From Chloroflexia bacterium (GTDB lineage Bacteria > Chloroflexota > Chloroflexia > Thermomicrobiales > JALYUS01), in assembly GCA_025924435.1 (NCBI GenBank), contig JAICIL010000162.1:1-9745 (forward strand): a stretch of DNA of 9,745 nucleotides, given 5' to 3'. The notes beneath the pieces are model-generated. The model worked only from the letters and a program-made list of their open reading frames with translations. It searched no databases and was not told where the DNA came from. This document shows, piece by piece, positions 5,066 through 9,745 of this stretch; position 1 is the first letter of the stretch; the number at the start of each line of letters is the position of its first letter. The translations under genes and the position numbers were made by a program.

Positions 5066-7360
5066 ATGTCACGGACACGACGCGGGCGCGGCGGGCGCGG
5101 CCATCAGACACGCGATGCGCACGAGATGGCGTGGTTCCGCACGGACCTGCACCTGCACACCCCGGCATCCGCCGACTACCAGGATCTGTCGGCGACGTAC
5201 CTCGAACTTCTCCAGAAGGCGGAGGAGCGCGGCCTCGACATCATCGCCTTCACCGACCACAACAGCGTCAGCGGGATCGCGGCGATGCGGCGGGAGATCG
5301 AGGACCTCGAACTGCTGGAGGAACTCGACCGCCTGACGCCCGCCGAGCGGAATATCCTCGACGAATACCGCCGATTGCTGGATAAAATCCTCGTCCTGCC
5401 CGGTTTCGAGTTCACCGCCGCCTATGGGTTCCATATCCTCGGCATCTTCCCGCCGGAGGCAACCGTGCGGCGGCTCGAACACCTCCTGATGACGCTCGGT
5501 GTCCCGGAAGAGCAGATGGAGATGGGCAGCGGACAGGTCGGCGCGACCGCCGATGTGCTCAATGCGTATGAGGTGATACACGAGCATGGCGGCCTCGTCA
5601 TCCCCGCGCATGTGGACGCGACGCACGGCGTTGCGATGCAGGGTTTCCGCTTCGGTGGGCAGACGAAAATCGCCTACACGCAGTCGGAATACATCGCCGC
5701 GCTCGAAGTCACCGACCTCGACGACATGACACGACGGGCGACGGCCAGTTTCTTCAACGGCTCCAAACCCGAGTACCCGCGCCGGATGCACTGCATCCAG
5801 GGATCGGACGCGCACCGGCTCGCGCGCGAGGGCGCGCACCGCGACACCGATCTCGGCATCGGCGACCGCGCCACCGAAATATCCCTGCCGGAACGGTCGT
5901 TCGCGGCGCTTAAGGCGCTCTTCGTGTCCGACGAATTCACCCGCATCCGCCCGTACCAACCCGCATCCACCGGGCCGTTCGACGCGGTCCAGGCGGCGCG
6001 CGAGCAAGGGCCGAGCATCGTGCAGTCGTTCCACGAGCAGGTGCGCAGCCGCCGCAGTCGGTATCGGCCGATCACGAAGGATGTCGTCGCCTTCGCGAAT
6101 ACCAATGGCGGCACAGTCTACGTCGGCGTCACGGTCGGCCCGGCGCAGCCGGTGGTGGGCGTGCCGAACCCCGAAGAGGCGGCGCGCGGCCTGAGCGATG
6201 CGATCGCCCGCAGCGTCGTGCCGAAACTCGATGTCACGGTTGATGTGGAGACGAGCGCGGGCAAGCCGGTGCTCGTCGTCACCGTGCCGAAGGGCCTCAA
6301 TACCCCCTACGCGACCGATGCGGGGCAGGTTTTCGTCCGGCAGGAGAGCGAGACGGTCGTCGCGCTGCGCGATGAAATCGTCCAACTCGTGCGCGAGGCG
6401 GTCGGCCTCGAGGCGGCGGCGCCCACCGAGCCGGAGCGGATTCGCGCCTGGACCGCGCCGCGACAGGCGGCGGATGAGGACGACGATGCCGACGAGGCAG
6501 CCACCGAAGCGGCGCGCGAGGCGCCGGAGCCGGAGTCGGAGCCGGAGGTTGCGGCAGTGCCGGAGCAGCCGGAAGAACGCCGCGCCCCGCGTCGCCGCCG
6601 GTCGCGACGCCGACCGCCGACGGACCAACCCGATGCCGAGGCGCAGGCACCGCCAGCGCCCGGAGCGGAGGTCGAGCAGATCGTCATCGAACCGGAGATG
6701 CCGGCGATCGCCGAAGCCGAGGCCTTCGCTGAGCCGGCGCAGCCCGCCGCCGATGTTGCGCCGGTCGAGAGCGCGGCCGAGACAGAGCCGATTAGCGATC
6801 AAGAGGCGAGTGCGCCAGTGGCGGAGGCCGCCATGGTGGACGCCCCGAAGCCGCGACCGCGACGGCGGGCCCGCAAACCGGCGGCTCCGCCGGAGCCGCC
6901 AGCGGAAGCGCCGGTCGAAACGGTGGCCCAACCCGCGGACATTGCCGAGCCACCCGCCGTGCCGGTTGGCGCTTCCACCCCGCCCGTCAGTCGCAACGGC
7001 ACCGAGCCTGCTGTCGTGCCAAAGACCGGCGTGGAGATTCTCTCCGTCGAGGAGCGCGACGGCGAGCGGTTCTACACGATGCGCGACCTCCGCAGCGGCC
7101 GTGTCGCGGAGAACGTGACGCGGAAATCCGCGCGGCGACTCTGGCGTCAGGCGATCCTGGAGCGCGAAAACGGCCTCCCCGAACCCGACGCGATGCGATG
7201 GGACGGCAATCTGGGCTACTGGGGGAGTAGCGAGCGCGATGGCGTCCGGCGGCACAACCTCGCGTACCGCGACAACGGCGATGTGCGCTACTTCTACGCG
7301 GTCAGCGACGACGGCATCAACGAGGCATGGCGCGCGCTGATCCCGACGGAAAACACGTAA
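5066..7360 (+). CDS. PHP phosphoesterase + AlbA_2 (Schlafen-type) fusion with an unrecognised C-terminal domain (764 aa)
   Basis: Residues about 24-290 form a PHP domain with metal-ligand motifs in order: DLHLHT (H29, H31), TDHN (D64, H65), E115, H123, H182 and GSDAH (D248, H250). PHP domains are metal-dependent phosphoesterases, including DNA polymerase-linked nucleases. Residues about 313-445 match an AlbA_2 domain (FANTNGGTVYVGV at 343-355, later QVFVRQESETVVALRDEI), associated with nucleic-acid binding. Residues about 450-650 are a low-complexity Ala/Pro/Glu linker with two Arg-rich patches (505-516 and 596-604). The last 110 or so residues (652-764) form a compact Trp/Tyr-rich domain I do not recognise. 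The start at 5066 is chosen for GGGGGTGA 11 bases upstream and the nearby promoter; ATG 5126 and GTG 5051 are alternatives. The frame is open back to 4757, but that part overlaps fchA. Domains are confident; the biological role is unknown, with nucleic-acid processing as an inference. Confidence 0.85.
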   Translation: MSRTRRGRGGRGHQTRDAHEMAWFRTDLHLHTPASADYQDLSATYLELLQKAEERGLDIIAFTDHNSVSGIAAMRREIEDLELLEELDRLTPAERNILDEYRRLLDKILVLPGFEFTAAYGFHILGIFPPEATVRRLEHLLMTLGVPEEQMEMGSGQVGATADVLNAYEVIHEHGGLVIPAHVDATHGVAMQGFRFGGQTKIAYTQSEYIAALEVTDLDDMTRRATASFFNGSKPEYPRRMHCIQGSDAHRLAREGAHRDTDLGIGDRATEISLPERSFAALKALFVSDEFTRIRPYQPASTGPFDAVQAAREQGPSIVQSFHEQVRSRRSRYRPITKDVVAFANTNGGTVYVGVTVGPAQPVVGVPNPEEAARGLSDAIARSVVPKLDVTVDVETSAGKPVLVVTVPKGLNTPYATDAGQVFVRQESETVVALRDEIVQLVREAVGLEAAAPTEPERIRAWTAPRQAADEDDDADEAATEAAREAPEPESEPEVAAVPEQPEERRAPRRRRSRRRPPTDQPDAEAQAPPAPGAEVEQIVIEPEMPAIAEAEAFAEPAQPAADVAPVESAAETEPISDQEASAPVAEAAMVDAPKPRPRRRARKPAAPPEPPAEAPVETVAQPADIAEPPAVPVGASTPPVSRNGTEPAVVPKTGVEILSVEERDGERFYTMRDLRSGRVAENVTRKSARRLWRQAILERENGLPEPDAMRWDGNLGYWGSSERDGVRRHNLAYRDNGDVRYFYAVSDDGINEAWRALIPTENT

Positions 7361-7509
7361 GGTGCGTTTGTTTCAATGGGTACACACATGCTACACTACC
7401 GGCACATTGTTCCGGCCGAAACGACGGCGCGTATCTCCGATTTGGTTGACCGTCGGGCATTGCCCGTTGGCGTCGCTTTGCAGACTGGCTGATTGAAAGG
7501 GGTTTCTCC
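7361..7509. other. Intergenic region upstream of the NYN gene
   Basis: 149 bases with a candidate promoter at 7368-7397. A small hairpin CGGGC/GCCCG (7454-7458 and 7462-7466) lies in the predicted leader, followed by the AAAGGGG ribosome site. No terminator for the PHP gene is evident, so read-through into the NYN gene is possible. Confidence 0.4.
7368..7397 (+). promoter_or_regulatory. Candidate extended -10 promoter for the NYN gene
   Basis: TTGTTT (7368-7373), an 18-base spacer, then TACACT (7392-7397) preceded by TG at 7389-7390, which makes an extended -10. Start would be near 7404, leaving a leader of about 105 bases. Confidence 0.4.
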
Positions 7510-8256
7510 ATGCGTGCACCGAGACGGCATGACGAGGCGGACCGCATCGCTATATTCTTCGACATGTCGAACCTCTATTTCGCGGCGCGGGATATGGGCA
7601 TCCGCATTGACTACGCGCGGTTGCTCGACTTCCTCACCTCCGGCCGCCGGTTGCACCGGGCGTATGCCTATCTGGGCTATAACCCGGAGGACGAGAGCAG
7701 CCACAGTTTCATCACCTGGTTGAAACGCAACGGCTTCCGCGTCAAAACGAAGGCGCTCCGCCGCTTCGAGGACGGCAGCACGAAGGCTAATCTCGATATG
7801 GAACTGGCGATTGATCTCCTGACGCAGGCGCCGCACATTGATGTCGCGATCATCGTCAGCGGCGACGGCGATTTCGTCAATCTCGTGGACGCCGCGCAGA
7901 ATGCCGGCCTGCGCATCGAGGTCGCCGCGACGCCGCGCCAGGCCGCGACCGACCTGATGGACATCGCCGACCAATTCATAGACCTCGAAGCGAGCGTCGC
8001 GCAGTTCGCGCGCGCGGACCTCCCGCCCCGGCAGTCATACGCGCGCCCCGAAGGCGTCGTGCCCGCCGCGCGCACACCACCCACCGGCGGCTACGCGCCC
8101 CGGCCGTACGGTTCGAGCGTGCGCGGCTACCAGAATACGGCCAACTCCTTCAGCCCGCACACCGATGACGAGGAGCGTGCTGGCAATCACGACGACGGCG
8201 GCACGGCGGAGGGCGAGGATCGCGACGCCCTCCCCGTCCCACACGCCGGGAAGTAG
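7510..8256 (+). CDS. NYN-domain (LabA/DUF88-like) PIN-fold protein (248 aa)
   Basis: Residues about 11-160 match the NYN/LabA-like branch of the PIN-fold nuclease group: FFDMSN with D18 and N21, KANLDMELAIDL with K92 and D96, and SGDGDF (117-122) with D119 and D121. These acidic residues form the usual metal site, so RNase activity is plausible, though many family members are uncharacterised. The C-terminal 85 or so residues are Pro/Gly/Tyr-rich, then acidic, and probably disordered; no OST-HTH or other second domain is seen. AAAGGGG (7496-7502) lies 7 bases before the ATG. It follows the PHP/AlbA_2 gene in the same direction after 149 bases and converges on clpX. The family call is strong; substrate and pathway are unknown. 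Confidence 0.85.
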   Translation: MRAPRRHDEADRIAIFFDMSNLYFAARDMGIRIDYARLLDFLTSGRRLHRAYAYLGYNPEDESSHSFITWLKRNGFRVKTKALRRFEDGSTKANLDMELAIDLLTQAPHIDVAIIVSGDGDFVNLVDAAQNAGLRIEVAATPRQAATDLMDIADQFIDLEASVAQFARADLPPRQSYARPEGVVPAARTPPTGGYAPRPYGSSVRGYQNTANSFSPHTDDEERAGNHDDGGTAEGEDRDALPVPHAGK

Positions 8257-8261
8257 CCGAT

Positions 8262-8322
8262 TCGGGTAGCGTAGGCTTTCAGCCTGCGCACGGACCGCAG
8301 GCTGTAAGCCTACGCTACCCGA
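8262..8322. repeat. REP-like inverted repeat, 27-bp arms
   Basis: The arms 8262-8288 and 8296-8322 are complementary at 26 of 27 positions around a 7-base loop; the single mismatch pairs 8279 with 8305. The core reads GTAGCGTAGGCTTTCAGCCT. It lies between the convergent ends of the NYN gene and clpX. Its long, nearly perfect arms and intergenic place fit a REP/MITE-like palindromic element; it may also act as a stem-loop at the end of the NYN transcript, although no T tract follows. Confidence 0.65.
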
Positions 8323-8335
8323 CACCCATTTCACG

Positions 8336-8365
8336 AAAAACGACCGGGCGCACGGCCCGGTCGTT
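8336..8365 (-). terminator. Intrinsic terminator of clpX
   Basis: AACGACCGGGC (8339-8349) pairs perfectly with 8355-8365 over 11 bp, with a 5-base loop. On the minus strand the stem ends in a run of five T (8340-8336). It lies 24 bases past the clpX stop. The plus-strand side carries only a later, weaker T run. Confidence 0.85.
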
Positions 8366-8388
8366 CCCATTTTCGCTGTTCGGTGGAA

Positions 8389-9645
8389 TTACGCGACGGT
8401 GTCTTCAAGTTCCAATTCGCGGCCACCGAGCGTCATGAGGATCGGCTGCTTGCCGCTCCGCACCGTCTCGCCATTGACGATGCACTTGCGCACATTGTCG
8501 AGCGATGGAATCTCGTACATCACGTCGAGCAAGAGCGATTCGATGGCGGTCTTGAGGCCCCGCGCGCCGGTCTTGCGCTTCTCGGCCTGGGTGGCGATCT
8601 CTTCGAGCGCGTCCTCGGTGAAGGACAACTCGACATTGTCGTGGCCGAAGAGGCGCTGATACTGCTTGATGACGGCGTTCTTCGGCTCCGTGAGGATGCG
8701 AATCAGCTCCCCACGCGAGAGTTGATCGAGGCTCACCGTGATCGGCAGGCGACCGACGAACTCCGGGATGAGGCCGTATTTCAGCAGATCGTCGTGTGTC
8801 ACGAAACGGAGGAGATTGTCGTCGGCGGCCTTCGTCTTGCTCGTGCCCTCGCGGACGAAACCCATCGTCTGCTTGGAGTCCATCCGGCGGGCGATGATGT
8901 CTTCCAGCCCCTCGAACGCGCCGCCGCAGATGAAGAGGATGTTGCGCGTGTCAATCTGGATGTATTCCTGGTGTGGGTGCTTGCGGCCGCTCTGCGGCGG
9001 GACGTTCGCGGTCGTGCCCTCGATGATCTTGAGGAGCGCCTGCTGCACGCCCTCGCCGGAAACGTCGCGAGTGATCGAGGGGTTGTCCGATTTGCGCGCA
9101 ATCTTGTCAATCTCGTCAATGTAGATGATGCCCGTCTCGGCGCGGGCGACATCGCCGGCATTCTGGATCAATCGGAGGAGGATATTCTCCACATCCTCAC
9201 CGACATACCCGGCTTCGGTGAGCGCGGTCGCGTCGGCGATGGAGAAGGGGACATCGAGGATTTTGGCGAGCGTCTGCGCCAGATAGGTCTTGCCGCAGCC
9301 GGTCGGACCGACGAGCAGGATATTGCTCTTCTGCAACTCGACATCGTTGTTCGGCTCCGCGCCCGCCGTGATCCGCTTGTAGTGGTTGTAGACGGCAACG
9401 GCGAGATTCTTCTTCGCCATCTCCTGCCCGACGACGTACTGCGAGAGTTGCTCGTGGATGCGCTTCGGCGTCGGAATGCCGGCGAAGGAGGGCTGCACCT
9501 TCGGCGTCGGCACTTCCTCCTCCTCAATGATCTCGCGGCAGAGTTCGACGCATTCGTCGCAGATGTAGACCGCACCCGGCCCCGCGATCAGCCGCTTGAC
9601 TTCGTCTTGCCCTTTGCCGCAAAATGAGCAGTGGAAATCGTCCAT
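8389..9645 (-). CDS. clpX: ATP-dependent Clp protease ATP-binding subunit ClpX (418 aa)
   Basis: AAA+ unfoldase that recognises tagged substrates and feeds them to the ClpP peptidase in the cytosol. An N-terminal zinc-binding domain has Cys6, Cys9, Cys29 and Cys32. The AAA+ module shows Walker A GPTGCGKT (113-120), pore loop GYVG (147-150), Walker B with D177/E178, an RKH loop (221-223) and sensor-2 GARGL (360-364). The ClpP-docking loop, often IGF, reads MGF here (261-263). Length and all catalytic motifs are typical. The start at 9645 gives the canonical zinc domain at once; GAGGT is upstream with long spacing (about 11 bases). No clpP or tig end is visible in the remaining 100 bases, and a promoter lies directly upstream, so clpX seems able to be transcribed alone. 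Very confident. Confidence 0.97.
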   Translation of the reverse strand: MDDFHCSFCGKGQDEVKRLIAGPGAVYICDECVELCREIIEEEEVPTPKVQPSFAGIPTPKRIHEQLSQYVVGQEMAKKNLAVAVYNHYKRITAGAEPNNDVELQKSNILLVGPTGCGKTYLAQTLAKILDVPFSIADATALTEAGYVGEDVENILLRLIQNAGDVARAETGIIYIDEIDKIARKSDNPSITRDVSGEGVQQALLKIIEGTTANVPPQSGRKHPHQEYIQIDTRNILFICGGAFEGLEDIIARRMDSKQTMGFVREGTSKTKAADDNLLRFVTHDDLLKYGLIPEFVGRLPITVSLDQLSRGELIRILTEPKNAVIKQYQRLFGHDNVELSFTEDALEEIATQAEKRKTGARGLKTAIESLLLDVMYEIPSLDNVRKCIVNGETVRSGKQPILMTLGGRELELEDTVA

Positions 9646-9675
9646 CGTCGTCGCTGACCTCGTGTCGCTCGGCCA

Positions 9676-9704
9676 ATTCTTGCACGAAGGCCCCGCGGTG
9701 CCAA
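9676..9704 (-). promoter_or_regulatory. Sigma-70-type promoter of clpX
   Basis: The minus strand reads TTGGCA (9699-9704), a 17-base spacer, then AAGAAT (9676-9681), matching five and four of six consensus bases. Transcription would start near 9669, leaving a leader of about 24 bases before the ATG. No heat-shock operator was recognised in the visible part. Confidence 0.55.
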
Positions 9705-9745
9705 CAGCACGCGGCGTCGGAAAGCGGGGCGCGGATCCAGGGAAC

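Noticed and set aside
5069..7255. 728-codon open frame antisense to the PHP gene
   Set aside because: It lies wholly inside the PHP/AlbA_2 gene, is Arg/Leu-rich without domain motifs, and arises from GC-biased codon use. The plus strand carries conserved catalytic motifs.
8383..9627. 414-codon open frame antisense to clpX
   Set aside because: It covers clpX almost exactly on the opposite strand and shows no motifs; clpX is unmistakable.
9646..9745. End of an upstream gene such as tig or clpP before clpX
   Set aside because: All three minus-strand frames were read; none ends in a recognisable C-terminus, and a promoter fits the region better.

Overview
The window is GC-rich, dense bacterial chromosomal DNA with long stop-poor antisense frames, as expected at high GC. 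The gene content (FtsH with a long N-terminal extension, FolD overlapping an FchA-type cyclohydrolase, a PHP/AlbA_2 fusion, a short SWIM zinc-finger protein, an NYN/LabA-like protein, ClpX) looks to me like Chloroflexota, perhaps near Thermomicrobia. That placement is inference; no rRNA or other marker is present. No tRNA, rRNA, CRISPR array, transposase or phage gene was found.

Layout. Positions 1-101 hold no gene and include a run of 12 G. At 102-423 (minus) lies an 89-aa SWIM zinc-finger gene with its terminator. Its upstream region (424-822) is rich in signals on the minus strand: a 14-bp palindrome, a near-consensus sigma-70-type promoter, a possible 27-aa leader ORF, a 15-bp perfect stem with a T-rich tail, a second hairpin, then a perfect Shine-Dalgarno. 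Next on the minus strand are ftsH (823-3024), folD (3310-4239) and an fchA-like gene (4236-4877), so the transcription order is fchA, folD, ftsH. The first two overlap by 4 bases. A 188-base divergent region then leads to two plus-strand genes: a 764-aa PHP + AlbA_2 fusion (5066-7360) and an NYN-domain protein (7510-8256). A REP-like 61-base inverted repeat and a clpX terminator separate these from convergent clpX (8389-9645, minus), which has its own promoter at the right edge.

How the genes fit together. FtsH and ClpX are AAA+ proteins of the protein quality-control system, but they sit in separate units. FchA and FolD belong to the tetrahydrofolate one-carbon pathway. The position of FolD's conserved cyclohydrolase lysine is a leucine here, and an FchA-type cyclohydrolase is translationally coupled to it. 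This suggests the usual bifunctional enzyme has been split into a dehydrogenase plus a separate cyclohydrolase, which is the clearest functional inference in the window. The PHP/AlbA_2 and NYN proteins both carry nucleic-acid-linked domains with intact predicted metal-binding residues and may act in related nucleic-acid processing; their substrates are unknown.
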